In this document: positions 17,979 to 27,549 of the stretch, one piece after another
Numbering within the stretch: the stretch's first letter is position 1
Layout: each line of letters begins with the position of its first letter
From: Delftia sp. PS-11
GTDB lineage: Bacteria; Pseudomonadota; Gammaproteobacteria; Burkholderiales; Burkholderiaceae_C
Length of the DNA: 64,000 nucleotides
Reading direction: 5' to 3'
NCBI RefSeq assembly: GCF_029870285.1
Contig: NZ_JACSYA010000024.1
Span: 1 to 64,000 of the forward strand
The notes under the pieces: generated by a model
Told to the model about the DNA's origin: nothing
Seen by the model: only the letters and a program-made list of their open reading frames with translations
Databases searched by the model: none
Made by a program: the position numbers and the translations under genes

Positions 17979-19229
17979 TCAATCCGTGCGGACGTTTTCC
18001 TGGCTGGCCACTGTGTTGCCCTGTGCCAGCGCCCTGGCCTGATCGCTGCTGTATCCCAGGGCCGTGAGGATTTCCAGGCTGTGCTCGCCCAGGCGCGGCG
18101 GCGACAGGCGCACCTGCATGCGTCTGCCGTCCAGCGTGAAGGGCAGCAGCACGGTCTGGGACGTCCTGCCATCGGGCAGGGCGATCGGAGCCAGTGCGCC
18201 CGTGGCATTCAGGTGCGGATCGTCGAGCAGGTCCTGCGGGCGCGCAATCGGCGCAAAAGGCAGGCCGTGCTGCTCGAATACCCCGGCGATGTGGGCGGCG
18301 CTGTAGGGCGCCATCTTTTCGCGCAGCAGCGGCATCAGCCAGCCGCGCGCCAGCACACGGTCGTTGTTGCTGCCCAGGCGCGGGTCGTCGCGCAGCGCAT
18401 CCAGGCCGAAGGCGTCGCAGAACACGCGCCATGCGCCGTCGCTGACCACGGCCAGGAAAATCTGCTCGCCCCCCTGGACTTCGAACACATCGTAGATGGC
18501 CCAGGCCGAGATGCGCGCCGGCATGGGCGCGGCGGGCTTGCCGGTAACGGCAAACTGCATCATGTGCTGGGCCACGAGAAAGATGTTGTTCTCGAACAGC
18601 GCGCTTTGCACTTCCTGCCCGCGCCCCGTCTTCTCGCGCTGTGCCAGCGCCGCCATGGCGCCCATGGCGCCGAACATGCCGCCCATGATGTCATTGACAC
18701 TGGCGCCCGCGCGCAGCGGATCGCCGGGGCGGCCCGTCATATAGGCCAGCCCGCCCATCATCTGCACCACTTCGTCCAGCGCCGTGCGGTGCTCATAGGG
18801 GCCGGGCAGAAAGCCCTTGTGGCTGACGTAGATCAGGCGCGGAAAACGGTCCTTGAGGCTGTCGTAGTCCAGGCCCAGCTTGCGCATGGTGCCAGGCTTG
18901 AAGTTCTCGCAGACCACATCGGCCGTGGCAATCAGGCGCAGCGCGGCCTGCCGGCCTTCCTCGGTCTGCAGGTCCAGCGTCAGGCTCTTCTTGTTGCGGT
19001 TGAACAGCGGGAAAAAGCCCGCGCCCGAGCCCAGCAGCTTGCGCGTGGCATCGCCATCGCGGCCATGGCCCACGGGCTCGACCTTGATGACCTCGGCGCC
19101 CAGGTCGGCCAGCATCAGGCCGCAGGATGGGCCCATGACCATATGGGTGAACTCGACCACGCGGATGCCTGCATAGGGCAGGGGGGCAGCGTCGCTGCAA
19201 GTGCTGTCGGATGTTGTGGGTTGATTCAT
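17979..19229 (-). CDS. CaiB/BaiF family (class III) CoA-transferase
   Basis: A 416-residue CoA-transferase. It opens with GIRVVEFTHMVMGPSCGLML and ADLGAEVIKVEP, the usual N-terminal motif of the family, and the probable catalytic aspartate is D152 (TALDEVVQMMGGL). It moves CoA between organic acids in a ternary complex. It lies 81 bp downstream of HMG-CoA lyase on the same strand, and the pair suggests activation of 3-hydroxy-3-methylglutarate or a related diacid to its CoA thioester, followed by cleavage. That pathway is an inference, since family members use many acids. Confidence 0.88.
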   Translation of the reverse strand: MNQPTTSDSTCSDAAPLPYAGIRVVEFTHMVMGPSCGLMLADLGAEVIKVEPVGHGRDGDATRKLLGSGAGFFPLFNRNKKSLTLDLQTEEGRQAALRLIATADVVCENFKPGTMRKLGLDYDSLKDRFPRLIYVSHKGFLPGPYEHRTALDEVVQMMGGLAYMTGRPGDPLRAGASVNDIMGGMFGAMGAMAALAQREKTGRGQEVQSALFENNIFLVAQHMMQFAVTGKPAAPMPARISAWAIYDVFEVQGGEQIFLAVVSDGAWRVFCDAFGLDALRDDPRLGSNNDRVLARGWLMPLLREKMAPYSAAHIAGVFEQHGLPFAPIARPQDLLDDPHLNATGALAPIALPDGRTSQTVLLPFTLDGRRMQVRLSPPRLGEHSLEILTALGYSSDQARALAQGNTVASQENVRTD

Positions 19230-19263
19230 GAAAAACGGTGGATGGTTGTATCAGCGGTGCGGG

Positions 19264-19307
19264 CAGTGGCGTGCGCAGTGGCGTGCGCAGTGGCGCGCGC
19301 AGCGGCG
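19264..19307. repeat. 12-bp tandem repeat, about 3.7 copies
   Basis: CAGTGGCGTGCG occurs twice exactly (19264-19275, 19276-19287), once with one change (19288-19299) and then partially. It fills most of the gap between the lyase and CoA-transferase genes and so may vary in length between strains. Confidence 0.8.
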
Positions 19308-19310
19308 CTG

Positions 19311-20258
19311 TCAGCGCGGCGCATAGTCTTGCGGCACAAAGCCCTTGGGCAAACCGGCCAGCGGCGTCATGCCGTGCAAGGGCTCGCCGGGCAGCCCTGC
19401 TGCCAGCGGCGCGCGCGCAGCGATCAGGCGGGCGATGTCCACACCGGTGCGAATGCCCATGGCCTCGAACATGAAGACCAGATCCTCGGTGACCACATTG
19501 CCCGATGCGCCGGGCGCGTAGGGACAGCCGCCCAGGCCCGCCAGCGAAGCGTCGAAGGTGCGTACGCCGGCCTCATAGGCGGCCAGGCAGTTGGCCAAGC
19601 CCAAACCACGCGTATTGTGCATGTGCGCCGCGCCCGCGTGCGCTCCAAGCTCTGCGCGCAGCCGCGTGAACAGCCGCCGCACCTGGGCCGGGTTGGCCAT
19701 GCCCGTGGTGTCTGACAGGCCACACTCGTCCGCACCCGCCGCCGCGCAGGCCAGCGCCAGCGCAATCACCTCGTCCTCGGGCACCAGCCCCTGCAGCGTG
19801 CAGCCGAAAGCCGTGGAGATGCCGGCCTCGATCTGCGTCCCAGGCGCGATTTCATCGCGCAGCGCAGCGATGGCGCGCACCTCTTCGACCATCTGCAAGG
19901 GGGTCTTGCGCACATTGGCCATGCAGTGTGCCGCGCTGGCTGAAACCGGCAGCGTGACCTTGTGCACGCCCGCGCGCAAGGCCGCCTCGGCGCCGCGCAG
20001 GTTGGGCACCAGGGCCATCACGGTAATGCCGGAGTGCTGGAGCGCATGCGCGACGACTTCAGCCGTATCCGCCATCTGCGGCAGCAGTTTGGGCGAGACG
20101 AAGGAGCCGACCTCGATCTCCTGCAGTCCGGCATCTGCCAGCGCATCGATCCAGGCGCATTTATGGGCGGTGGGCATGGCCGAGGCCACGGACTGCAGGC
20201 CATCGCGCGGGCCGACTTCACTGATCAGGACATCAAAACGGTGGGCAGACATGGGCAT
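19311..20258 (-). CDS. mvaB: Hydroxymethylglutaryl-CoA lyase
   Basis: A 315-residue TIM-barrel lyase of the HMGL-like family that cleaves 3-hydroxy-3-methylglutaryl-CoA to acetyl-CoA and acetoacetate, the last step of leucine degradation. VGPRDGLQ (15-22) carries the metal and catalytic Arg/Asp, HMHNTRGLG (212-220) the metal histidines, and the signature GLGGCPYAPGASGNVVTED holds the active-site Cys245. It is the first gene of a two-gene unit with a CoA-transferase, behind a palindromic site at 20281-20301. The start could also be the ATG two codons later. Related enzymes act on other hydroxyacyl-CoAs. Confidence 0.9.
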   Translation of the reverse strand: MPMSAHRFDVLISEVGPRDGLQSVASAMPTAHKCAWIDALADAGLQEIEVGSFVSPKLLPQMADTAEVVAHALQHSGITVMALVPNLRGAEAALRAGVHKVTLPVSASAAHCMANVRKTPLQMVEEVRAIAALRDEIAPGTQIEAGISTAFGCTLQGLVPEDEVIALALACAAAGADECGLSDTTGMANPAQVRRLFTRLRAELGAHAGAAHMHNTRGLGLANCLAAYEAGVRTFDASLAGLGGCPYAPGASGNVVTEDLVFMFEAMGIRTGVDIARLIAARAPLAAGLPGEPLHGMTPLAGLPKGFVPQDYAPR

Positions 20259-20280
20259 TTCGGGGGCATCGGTGGGATTG

Positions 20281-20301
20281 ATATTCCGTTAAGTGGAATA
20301 T
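20281..20301. promoter_or_regulatory. Candidate operator upstream of the lyase gene
   Basis: An imperfect palindrome, ATATTCC then 7 bp (GTTAAGT) then GGAATAT, lies 23 bp before the lyase start. The TTCC-N7-GGAA arrangement resembles operators of IclR-family regulators. No regulator gene is next to it, so the regulator is unidentified. Confidence 0.5.
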
Positions 20302-20371
20302 GGTTCTTTCTGGCAGAACATTATGCACAAATAAAGACAGCGGCATGCCGCTGCCCCGGATGCTACTGCAT

Positions 20372-21292
20372 TCAGCCCAGTGCCGTGTCCAGCACCATCA
20401 TCAGCACGAAGCCCAGCATGAGTCCGCCGGTGGCGAAAGCCTCGTGCCCCTTGCGGTGGGACTCGGGAATGATCTCGTGGCTGATCACGAACAGCATGGC
20501 CCCGGCAGCGAAGCCCAGGCCCCATGGCAGCAGCGCCGCCGAGCCGCTGACGATGGCTGCGCCCAGCACGGCGCCCACGGGCTCCACCAGTCCCGAGGCC
20601 ATGCCCAGCAGCACGCCCAGACGGCGGCTGTAGCCTGCGGCCAGCAGGGCCACGGCCACGACCAGGCCTTCGGGCACATCCTGAATGGCGATGCCTGTGG
20701 CCAGCGCGTTGGCGCGCAGCCCGTCGTTGCCTGCGTAGCCCACGCCGATGGCCAGGCCTTCGGGCAGGTTGTGCAGCGTGATGGCGAAAACGAACAGCCA
20801 GGTGCGCTGCAGCTTGCGCGCGCCATGGGCATCCAGTCCTTCGCGGCCTTTGATGAAGTGCTCATGCGGCAGCAGCCGGTCCATGAGCATCATCGTTGCC
20901 GCGCCCGCGAGGATGGCCGTGCCGATGATGCCACCCGCCGCCCAGCCTCCGCCGCCGAACAGTGCCTGCGTGCGCACCGCTTCCAGCCCCGGCAGGATCA
21001 GCGAGAAGGCGCATGCCGCCAGCATGACGCCGGCGCCAAAGCCGAACAAGGTGTCCTGTGTGCGCTCGGACAGCCGCTGGGACAGCATGACGGGTACGGT
21101 GCCCAGGGCGGTGGCCAGAGCGGCAGCCGATCCTCCGGCCAGCGCCTGGAAGACGACAGGATGGTTCTGGGCGTAGGTCCAGAACTGGCTGGTCAGCGCC
21201 CAGGCGCCGGCCATCATGATGGCCAGTCCGACCCACAGGCGGACGTTGGACCGCAGGCTGGTCCTGGAGCGCAGGTGTTGGGGCAGGTCCAT
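20372..21292 (-). CDS. ZIP-family divalent metal transporter (GufA-like)
   Basis: A 306-residue inner-membrane transporter with about eight helices. The metal-binding helices carry HNLPEG (174-179), QDVPEG (204-209) and HEIIPESH (272-279), as in ZIP proteins of the GufA/ZupT group, which take up Zn, Fe or Mn. The start is set at ATG 21292; the frame continues far upstream but overlaps sodA. It is the last gene of the orfX-sodA-zip unit behind a Fur box, so Mn import for the Mn-dependent superoxide dismutase under iron shortage is a reasonable role. Confidence 0.88.
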   Translation of the reverse strand: MDLPQHLRSRTSLRSNVRLWVGLAIMMAGAWALTSQFWTYAQNHPVVFQALAGGSAAALATALGTVPVMLSQRLSERTQDTLFGFGAGVMLAACAFSLILPGLEAVRTQALFGGGGWAAGGIIGTAILAGAATMMLMDRLLPHEHFIKGREGLDAHGARKLQRTWLFVFAITLHNLPEGLAIGVGYAGNDGLRANALATGIAIQDVPEGLVVAVALLAAGYSRRLGVLLGMASGLVEPVGAVLGAAIVSGSAALLPWGLGFAAGAMLFVISHEIIPESHRKGHEAFATGGLMLGFVLMMVLDTALG

Positions 21293-21327
21293 GCTGTTCG
21301 ACTCCGGTGAGGGTGTGGCCGGCCCGC

Positions 21328-21960
21328 TCAGCCGCGTGCGGCGGCGTAGCGGCGGGCCACTTCGGCCCAGTCGATGACGTGGTAGAACGCCGCGATGTAG
21401 TCGGGACGGCGGTTCTGGTACTGGAGGTAGTAGGCGTGCTCCCAGACGTCCAGGCCCAGGATGGGAGTGCCGCCCGATCCGATGCCGGCCATCAGGGGGC
21501 TGTCCTGGTTGCCGCTGCTTTCCACGGCCAGCCGGCCATCCCTGCCCACCACCAGCCATGCCCATCCGCTGCCAAAGCGCGTGAGTGCCGCCTGCGTGAA
21601 TGCGGCCTTGAAGGCATCGAAGCCGCTCAGCTCCTGCTCGATGGCCTGCGCCAGCGCGCCCGAGGGCGTGCCGCCGCCCATGCCTTCGGGGGCCATCACG
21701 GTCCAGAACAGGCTGTGGTTGGCATGGCCGCCGCCGTTGTTGCGTACGGCATGGCGTATGCCCTCGGGCAGCAGGGACAGATCGGCGATCAGCTGCTCTA
21801 CGGGCAGGCCGGCATGCGGCGTGTCCTTGACGGCAGCATTGAGGTTGTTCACGTAAGTCTGATGGTGCCTGGTGTGATGGATTTCCATCGTCTGGGCATC
21901 GATGTGGGGGGCCAGCGCGTCGTAGGCGTAGTTCAGTGCGGGCAGGGTGTAGTGGCTCAT
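21328..21960 (-). CDS. sodA: Superoxide dismutase, manganese type
   Basis: A 210-residue cytoplasmic enzyme that dismutates superoxide. The metal ligands are H28 (in EIHHTRHH), H82 (HANHSLFW), D171 and H175 (DVWEHAYY). The Gly-rich [10 protein letters not shown] and Q152 in GNQDSPL point to the manganese rather than the iron form. It lies between orfX and the ZIP transporter with gaps of 30-35 bp. An iron-repressed Mn-SOD gene in such a cluster is known from Pseudomonas (fumC-orfX-sodA), and the Fur box upstream fits. Confidence 0.94.
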   Translation of the reverse strand: MSHYTLPALNYAYDALAPHIDAQTMEIHHTRHHQTYVNNLNAAVKDTPHAGLPVEQLIADLSLLPEGIRHAVRNNGGGHANHSLFWTVMAPEGMGGGTPSGALAQAIEQELSGFDAFKAAFTQAALTRFGSGWAWLVVGRDGRLAVESSGNQDSPLMAGIGSGGTPILGLDVWEHAYYLQYQNRRPDYIAAFYHVIDWAEVARRYAAARG

Positions 21961-21990
21961 GGGCTTGCTTTCGGGGGCTGCAGTGGGAAA

Positions 21991-22494
21991 TCAGTGGGCG
22001 GGGTGGGTGCTGGCCAGGCTGCCGAAGGCGCGCGCCGAGGCCTGCAGCACGGCATCGACCTGGGGCTGGCTGCCGTGCTGGCGCTGCCACTGCAGCAGTG
22101 CGCCATGGGTTTCGCGCATGTGGCGCCAGGCGGCGCTGCGGATTTCGGGTGTGCCATGGCAGGCGCGATCCAGGTCCAGCAGGCCCTGATGCGCCTCGCA
22201 CAGGTAGTCGATGGCCAGGGCATGCTGCTGGCGCAGCGACAGCAGTTCGGCAAGGTTGTGATGGGAAACGACCCAGGCCGCCAGGCAGTGGTCGGGCTGC
22301 TGCGCCAGCAGCGGACCGGCGAGCAGGCGCTGCGCAGCATGCAGCGCCTTCACCTGCATGGCCAGCGCGCTTTCCAGCTGGCCTGCGTTGAAGTGCTGAT
22401 GGGCTCGCTGCGCCAGATGTTCCCAATGCTCCAGAGATGTGCGGCCCGCTGCCGCCGCTGCAGCGGGCAGGCCGAGGTCAGGGGTTGCTTGCAT
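21991..22494 (-). CDS. Conserved small protein upstream of sodA (orfX-like)
   Basis: A 167-residue, probably all-helical cytoplasmic protein with no catalytic motif that I recognise. Helical pairs such as AQRAHQHFNAGQLESALAMQ and AWVVSHHNLAELLSL give it a TPR-like look. Its place directly before sodA and a ZIP gene, behind a Fur box, matches the position of orfX in the Pseudomonas aeruginosa fumC-orfX-sodM-zip cluster. The function is unknown; a part in the switch from iron to manganese is an inference from position. Confidence 0.75.
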   Translation of the reverse strand: MQATPDLGLPAAAAAAGRTSLEHWEHLAQRAHQHFNAGQLESALAMQVKALHAAQRLLAGPLLAQQPDHCLAAWVVSHHNLAELLSLRQQHALAIDYLCEAHQGLLDLDRACHGTPEIRSAAWRHMRETHGALLQWQRQHGSQPQVDAVLQASARAFGSLASTHPAH

Positions 22495-22547
22495 GGCTGC
22501 TGGCTCCGATGTGTTCAGAAAGTTGGACAGTTTTCAATAATAGTATT

Positions 22548-22566
22548 ATTCATGATAATCATTCTC
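22548..22566. promoter_or_regulatory. Fur box upstream of the orfX-sodA-zip operon
   Basis: The 19 bp ATTCATGATAATCATTCTC match 15 of 19 positions of the Fur consensus (GATAATGATAATCATTATC), with an exact core GATAATCATT. It lies 54 bp upstream of the orfX start in an AT-rich stretch (22535-22580). Repression by iron-loaded Fur is expected. Confidence 0.85.
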
Positions 22567-22634
22567 ATTCAATAAAAAATACCCGCCAGCGCATGAAAAT
22601 GTATGTGGGGCAGGTTTGCTCGCGGTTCAGGCAC

Positions 22635-22669
22635 AAAAAAGCCCTGCCGGCGGCAATGCCTGCAGGGCT
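22635..22669 (-). terminator. Rho-independent terminator of fabI
   Basis: AGCCCTGC (22640-22647) pairs with GCAGGGCT (22662-22669), with further pairing inside, followed on the minus strand by a T-run. It lies 19 bp after the fabI stop. Confidence 0.85.
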
Positions 22670-22687
22670 GGTCGGAGCTGCCGGGGG

Positions 22688-23488
22688 TCAGACCTGATCG
22701 GCCGACAGGCCTGCGGTCTGGCTGAAGCCGCCGTCCACGTAGGTGATCTCGGCCGTCACGCCCGATGCCAGGTCGGACAGCAGGAAGGCCGCCACATTGC
22801 CCACATCCTCGATGGTTACATTGCGGCGCAGCGGCGCAGCGTCGGCCACGCGGCCCAGCAGCTTGCCAAAGTCCTTGATGCCCGAGGCGGCCAGCGTCTT
22901 GATGGGGCCGGCCGAGATGCCGTTGGCGCGGATGCTGCGGCCATCGGCCGTGCGTCCCACGGCTTCCGCCAGGTAGCGCACGGAGGCTTCCAGCGATGCC
23001 TTGGCCAGGCCCATGGTGTTGTAGTTGGGGATGGAGCGCAGCGCGCCCAGGTAGGACAGCGTCAGCAGCGAGGACTTGTCGTTGAGGTAGGGCAGCGCGG
23101 CCTTGGCCATGGCCGGGAAGCTGTAGGCGCTGATGTCGTGGGCGATCTTGAAGCCTTCGCGGCTCAGGCCGTCAAGGAAGTTGCCCGCGATAGCCTCGCG
23201 CGGCGCAAAGCCGATGCTGTGCACGAAGCCGTCGAACTTGCCCCAGGCCGCGCCCAGGTCGGCGAACAGCTTGTCGATCTGGGCGTCGTCGGCCACATCG
23301 CAGTCGAACACCAGCTTGGAGCCGAATTCGGCGGCGAACTCGGTGATGCGGTCCTTGAAACGCTCGCCCACATAGCTGAAGGCCAGTTCTGCGCCCTGTG
23401 CGTGGCAGGCCTTGGCAATGCCGTAGGCGATGGAACGGTTGGACAGAACGCCCGTGACGAGCAGTTTTTTACCGGCGAGAAAGCCCAT
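22688..23488 (-). CDS. fabI: Enoyl-[acyl-carrier-protein] reductase (NADH)
   Basis: A 266-residue SDR-fold enzyme that reduces trans-2-enoyl-ACP, the last step of each fatty acid elongation round. It has the FabI-type nucleotide motif [18 protein letters not shown]146 and the catalytic Y156-x6-K163 (YNTMGLAK), with SIGFAPR around G93, where triclosan-resistance changes map in homologues. ATG 23488 has AGGAG upstream and fits the family length. It is a single-gene unit with its own terminator, divergent from yejA. Confidence 0.96.
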   Translation of the reverse strand: MGFLAGKKLLVTGVLSNRSIAYGIAKACHAQGAELAFSYVGERFKDRITEFAAEFGSKLVFDCDVADDAQIDKLFADLGAAWGKFDGFVHSIGFAPREAIAGNFLDGLSREGFKIAHDISAYSFPAMAKAALPYLNDKSSLLTLSYLGALRSIPNYNTMGLAKASLEASVRYLAEAVGRTADGRSIRANGISAGPIKTLAASGIKDFGKLLGRVADAAPLRRNVTIEDVGNVAAFLLSDLASGVTAEITYVDGGFSQTAGLSADQV

Positions 23489-23599
23489 TGTTGTTCTCCT
23501 GGAGAGCGGGGGTGGTGAATTGCGGCGATGGCCCGGAACAGGTAAGGCATGGGATGCCCATCCGCCATGGGGCTGCCTGACGTAGTGCAGAATTGTCGC

Positions 23600-25423
23600 A
23601 TGCGATTTTTGATGGCTTTGCTGTTGCTGTGCAGCGCGTTGACTGCCCGGGCTGTTCCCGGCATGGGCATGGGCTATGCACCCAAGTACCCGCCCGGCTT
23701 TTCGCATTTCGACTACGTGCGGCCCGATGCGCCCAAGGGCGGACGGCTGCTGCTGTCGGCCAGCGGCAGCTTCGACAAGCTCAACCCCTTCACGCTGCGC
23801 GGGCAGGTGGCCGCCGGCATGGGCTACAGCCTCAATGGTTTTGTCTTTGCGGAATACGGGCTGGTCTTCGACTCGCTCACCACGCCCAGCGAGGATGAGC
23901 CATTCAGCCGCTATGGCCTGCTGGCCGAAGACATCGCGCTGGCGCCCGACCAGCTCAGCGTGCAGTTCAGGCTCCACCCCAAGGCCCGGTTTTCCAACGG
24001 TGATCCGGTGCTGGCCGAGGATGTCAAATACTCCTTCGATACGCTGACCAGCAAGCAGGCATCGCCGGTCTTTCGCGCCTACTGGGCGGATGTGGAGCGT
24101 GCAGTGGTGGTGGACCGGCTGACCATCCGCTTCGACTTCAAGCGGCGCAATTCCGAGCTGCATATGGTGATCGGCCAGTTGCCGGTGTTCTCCAGGGCCT
24201 GGGGCCAGGGCAAGAGCATCGACCAGATTTTCACCGATCCTCCCGTCGCCAGCGGCCCCTACCAGGTCAGGCAGATGGATCTGGGCAAGTCCATCACCTA
24301 CCAGCGGCGCAAGGACTATTGGGCGGCCGATCTGCCGGTGCGCAGGGGCATGTTCAACTTCGATGAAGTCCAGTACGTCTACTACCGCGACCGGCTGGGC
24401 GAGGAAGAGGCCCTCAAGGCCGGCGATCTGGATGCGCTGGAGGAGACCTCCATCAGCGCCTGGGTGCGCCGCTACAAGGGCCGCCGCTTCGATGCCGGCG
24501 AACTGGTCAAGGACGAGATTGCGCACAGCCGGGCCACGGGCATGCAGGGCATTGTCATGAACCTGCGCCAGCCCCGCTTTGCCGACCGGCGGGTACGTGC
24601 CGCGATTGCGCTGGCCTTCGACTTCGACGGACTCAACCAGCGCGTGTTCTACAACCGCCGGGCCCGCACCCAGAGCTATTTCCAGAACACGCCGGACCTG
24701 ATGGCCGGGCGCCTGCCCGATGCCGATGAACTGCGGATCGCGCAGCGCCTGCCGCAGACGCCCGAATTGCTGGCCGCGCTGCGCGAGCCCGTGGTGCGGC
24801 CCGCCAGCAGCGGCGGCACGCCCGAGGGGCTGCGGCGCAATCTGGTGCAGGCCCGGCAACTGCTGGCCGAAGCCGGGTGGGCTTACCGCGAGGGAGCCTT
24901 GCGCAACAGCGCCGGCGACCCCTTCGTCATGACTCTGATGATCGCGGACCGGGGCTCCGAAGTCGTGCTGGCGCCTTTTGCCCGCAATCTGGCCAGGCTG
25001 GGCATTGAGCTGCGCTACCGGCTCAGCGACCCCAGCCTCATCAAGAAGCGCCAGGATGATTTCGACTTCGATCTGGCCATCAATATCGCGGGCGGCTCGT
25101 CGAGCCCCGGCAACGAGCTGTACGACGATTTCGGCTCTGCCGCCGCAGACGAGAAGGGCAGCCAGAACCTCTCCGGCATCCAGGACCGCGTGGTGGACCA
25201 GTTGATCGAGGAAATCGTCAAAAGTCCCGACCGCAAGGCCATTGCCGCAGGGGCGCGCCTGCTGGACCGCTATCTGCGGTACCAGCAGTTCGTGGTGCCC
25301 ATGTACTATGGGCGCCAGTACTTCATTGCCCGCAAGCACTATCTGCAGCATCCCCAAGCGCTGCCCCCGCACATGCTGGCCGGCTCCTGGCTGCTGACCA
25401 TGTGGTGGCATGCACGCCCCTGA
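23600..25423 (+). CDS. yejA: Periplasmic peptide-binding protein of a YejABEF-type ABC transporter
   Basis: A 607-residue extracellular solute-binding protein, family 5. The signal peptide is [18 protein letters not shown]. Mature sequence includes [15 protein letters not shown], characteristic of YejA-type proteins, and [19 protein letters not shown], the family-5 signature. It captures oligopeptides for import; in enterobacteria Yej takes up antimicrobial peptides such as microcin C. ATG 23600 places the signal peptide at the N-terminus. It heads a four-gene operon. Confidence 0.93.
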   Translation: MRFLMALLLLCSALTARAVPGMGMGYAPKYPPGFSHFDYVRPDAPKGGRLLLSASGSFDKLNPFTLRGQVAAGMGYSLNGFVFAEYGLVFDSLTTPSEDEPFSRYGLLAEDIALAPDQLSVQFRLHPKARFSNGDPVLAEDVKYSFDTLTSKQASPVFRAYWADVERAVVVDRLTIRFDFKRRNSELHMVIGQLPVFSRAWGQGKSIDQIFTDPPVASGPYQVRQMDLGKSITYQRRKDYWAADLPVRRGMFNFDEVQYVYYRDRLGEEEALKAGDLDALEETSISAWVRRYKGRRFDAGELVKDEIAHSRATGMQGIVMNLRQPRFADRRVRAAIALAFDFDGLNQRVFYNRRARTQSYFQNTPDLMAGRLPDADELRIAQRLPQTPELLAALREPVVRPASSGGTPEGLRRNLVQARQLLAEAGWAYREGALRNSAGDPFVMTLMIADRGSEVVLAPFARNLARLGIELRYRLSDPSLIKKRQDDFDFDLAINIAGGSSSPGNELYDDFGSAAADEKGSQNLSGIQDRVVDQLIEEIVKSPDRKAIAAGARLLDRYLRYQQFVVPMYYGRQYFIARKHYLQHPQALPPHMLAGSWLLTMWWHARP

Positions 25424-25429
25424 CCTCCC

Positions 25430-26443
25430 ATGCCTGCTTACATTCTTCGCCGCCTCCTGCTCATGGTGCCTACGCTGCTGGGGGTGCTGCTGATCAACTT
25501 CGCCGTGATCCAGTTCGTGCCGGGCGGACCCGTCGAGCAGCTCATGTCACAGATGAGCAGCAAGGACAACGCCATGGGCAGCGGCCAGGGCCGCCGGGCC
25601 CTCACGCCCGCGCAGGTCGATGAGATCAAGGCGCTCTACGGGTTCGACAAGCCCGCGCCCGAACGTTTCTGGCAGATGCTGCGCCAGTATGCGCAGTTCG
25701 ACCTGGGCCAGAGCTTCATGCAGCGCAAGGGCGTTTGGGAACTGATCAAGGAAAAGCTGCCCGTCTCCATCACGCTGGGCCTGTGGACCTTCTTCATCAG
25801 CTATCTGGTGGCCGTGCCCCTGGGCATCGCCAAGGCCGTGCGCGCTGGCTCGCGCTTCGACTTCGTGACCACGCTGCTCATTCTCGTCGGCTATGCCATT
25901 CCCGGCTTTGTGCTGGGCGTGGCGCTGCTGGTGATCTTTGGCGGCCAGCTGCAGTGGTTTCCGCTGCGCGGGCTGACCTCGGCCAACTGGGCCGAGCTGT
26001 CCTGGGGCGCACGCATCGTGGACTATCTGTGGCATATCGTGCTGCCCGTGACGGCCATGGTGGCAGGCAGCTTTGCCGTCACGGCCATGCTGACCAAGAA
26101 CGCCTTTCTGGAAGAGATCCGCAAGCAGTACGTGCTGACGGCGCGCGCCAAGGGGCTGTCCGAGCGGCAGGTGCTCTACCGCCACGTGCTGCGCAACGCG
26201 CTGATTCCCATCGTCACGGGATTTCCTGCTGCCTTCATCGGCGCCTTTTTCACAGGCTCGCTGCTGATCGAGACATTGTTCTCGCTCGACGGCCTGGGCC
26301 TGCTGAGCTACGAGAGCGTGATGCGGCGTGACTATCCCGTGGTGTTGGGCACGCTGTACCTGTTCACGCTGATCGGCCTGGCAACCAAGCTGATCAGCGA
26401 TCTTTGCTATGTATGGGTGGATCCGCGTGTCAAGTTTGATTGA
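25430..26443 (+). CDS. yejB: Peptide ABC transporter permease YejB
   Basis: A 337-residue inner-membrane permease of the DppB/OppB type. It starts with [20 protein letters not shown], the standard N-terminal helix, and has the EAA loop at [20 protein letters not shown], followed by the final helices. It starts six bases after the yejA stop and forms half of the membrane channel. Confidence 0.94.
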   Translation: MPAYILRRLLLMVPTLLGVLLINFAVIQFVPGGPVEQLMSQMSSKDNAMGSGQGRRALTPAQVDEIKALYGFDKPAPERFWQMLRQYAQFDLGQSFMQRKGVWELIKEKLPVSITLGLWTFFISYLVAVPLGIAKAVRAGSRFDFVTTLLILVGYAIPGFVLGVALLVIFGGQLQWFPLRGLTSANWAELSWGARIVDYLWHIVLPVTAMVAGSFAVTAMLTKNAFLEEIRKQYVLTARAKGLSERQVLYRHVLRNALIPIVTGFPAAFIGAFFTGSLLIETLFSLDGLGLLSYESVMRRDYPVVLGTLYLFTLIGLATKLISDLCYVWVDPRVKFD

Positions 26444-26457
26444 GCACCTGAGGCGAA

Positions 26458-27549
26458 ATGAATACTGAGATGCAACCCGTTGCGGCTTCGCAGGCTGCTG
26501 CCGGCATGTCGCCGGCGCGGCGGGCCTGGCTGCGATTCAGGCGCAACCGGCTGGGCTACTGGAGCCTGCTGGCGTTCTGCGTGATGGTCATTCTGAGCCT
26601 GGGGGCCGAACTCATCAGCAATGACAGGCCGCTGCTGGTGCGCTACGAAGGCCAGACCTACTGGTCGCTGTGGAACGACTATCCGGAGACAACCTTCGGC
26701 GGGGACTTCGAGACGCCCACCGACTATCTGGACCCTTTCATCCGCGAGCGCCTGCGCCAGCAGGGCAACTGGGCGCTGTTCACGCTCAATCCCTACGGGC
26801 CGAAATCGCTCAACTATTTCACCAGCCGGCCCAATCCCGCGCCGCCTTCGCCGGACAACCTGCTGGGCACGGACGACAAGGGGCGTGACCTGCTGGCCCT
26901 GCTGCTCTACGGGTTCCGGGTCAGCGTGCTGTTTTCGCTGGCGCTGACGGTGACGGGCGTGGTGCTGGGCGTGCTCACGGGCGCGATACAGGGCTTCTTC
27001 GGGGGCAGGACCGATCTGGCCTTGCAGCGCTTCATCGAAATCTGGGGCGCCATGCCCGAGCTGTACCTGCTCATCATCTTCAGCGCCGTGTTCGCGCCCA
27101 GCGTCTCGCTGCTGCTGGTGCTGCTGTCGCTGTTCGGCTGGATGGGACTGTCCGACTATGTGCGGGCCGAGTTCCTGCGCAACCGCCAGCTCGACTATGT
27201 GAAATCCGCCAGGGCGCTGGGCGTGGGCAATGCCGCCCTCATCTGGCGCCATATCCTGCCCAACAGCATGACACCCGTGGTGACCTTTCTGCCGTTTCGC
27301 ATGAGCGCCGCCATCCTGGCGCTGACCTCGCTGGATTTCCTGGGCCTGGGCGTGCCCCCCGGCACGCCCAGCCTGGGCGAGCTGCTGAGCCAGGGCAAGA
27401 ACAACATCGATGCCTGGTGGATCTCGCTGTCCACCTTCGCCGTGCTGGTGGTGACGCTGCTGCTGCTGACCTTCATGGGCGATGCGCTGCGCGACGCGCT
27501 GGACCCGCGCAAGGCCGCCAGCAGCGATGCTGCAGGAGGTGGCGCATGA
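26458..27549 (+). CDS. yejE: Peptide ABC transporter permease YejE
   Basis: A 363-residue inner-membrane permease of the OppC/DppC type, with the longer N-terminal periplasmic loop seen in YejE (about residues 50-135, including LGTDDKGRDLLALLLYGFRV at its end). The EAA loop is SARALGVGNAALIWRHILPN. It partners with YejB. Its stop overlaps the yejF start (ATGA). Confidence 0.94.
   Translation: MNTEMQPVAASQAAAGMSPARRAWLRFRRNRLGYWSLLAFCVMVILSLGAELISNDRPLLVRYEGQTYWSLWNDYPETTFGGDFETPTDYLDPFIRERLRQQGNWALFTLNPYGPKSLNYFTSRPNPAPPSPDNLLGTDDKGRDLLALLLYGFRVSVLFSLALTVTGVVLGVLTGAIQGFFGGRTDLALQRFIEIWGAMPELYLLIIFSAVFAPSVSLLLVLLSLFGWMGLSDYVRAEFLRNRQLDYVKSARALGVGNAALIWRHILPNSMTPVVTFLPFRMSAAILALTSLDFLGLGVPPGTPSLGELLSQGKNNIDAWWISLSTFAVLVVTLLLLTFMGDALRDALDPRKAASSDAAGGGA

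Noticed and set aside
21293..22426. Upstream extension of the ZIP transporter frame
   Set aside because: It overlaps sodA and orfX in another frame; the conserved protein begins at 21292.
23489..25411. Upstream extension of the fabI frame on the minus strand
   Set aside because: It is antisense to yejA; FabI starts at 23488 with a good ribosome site.
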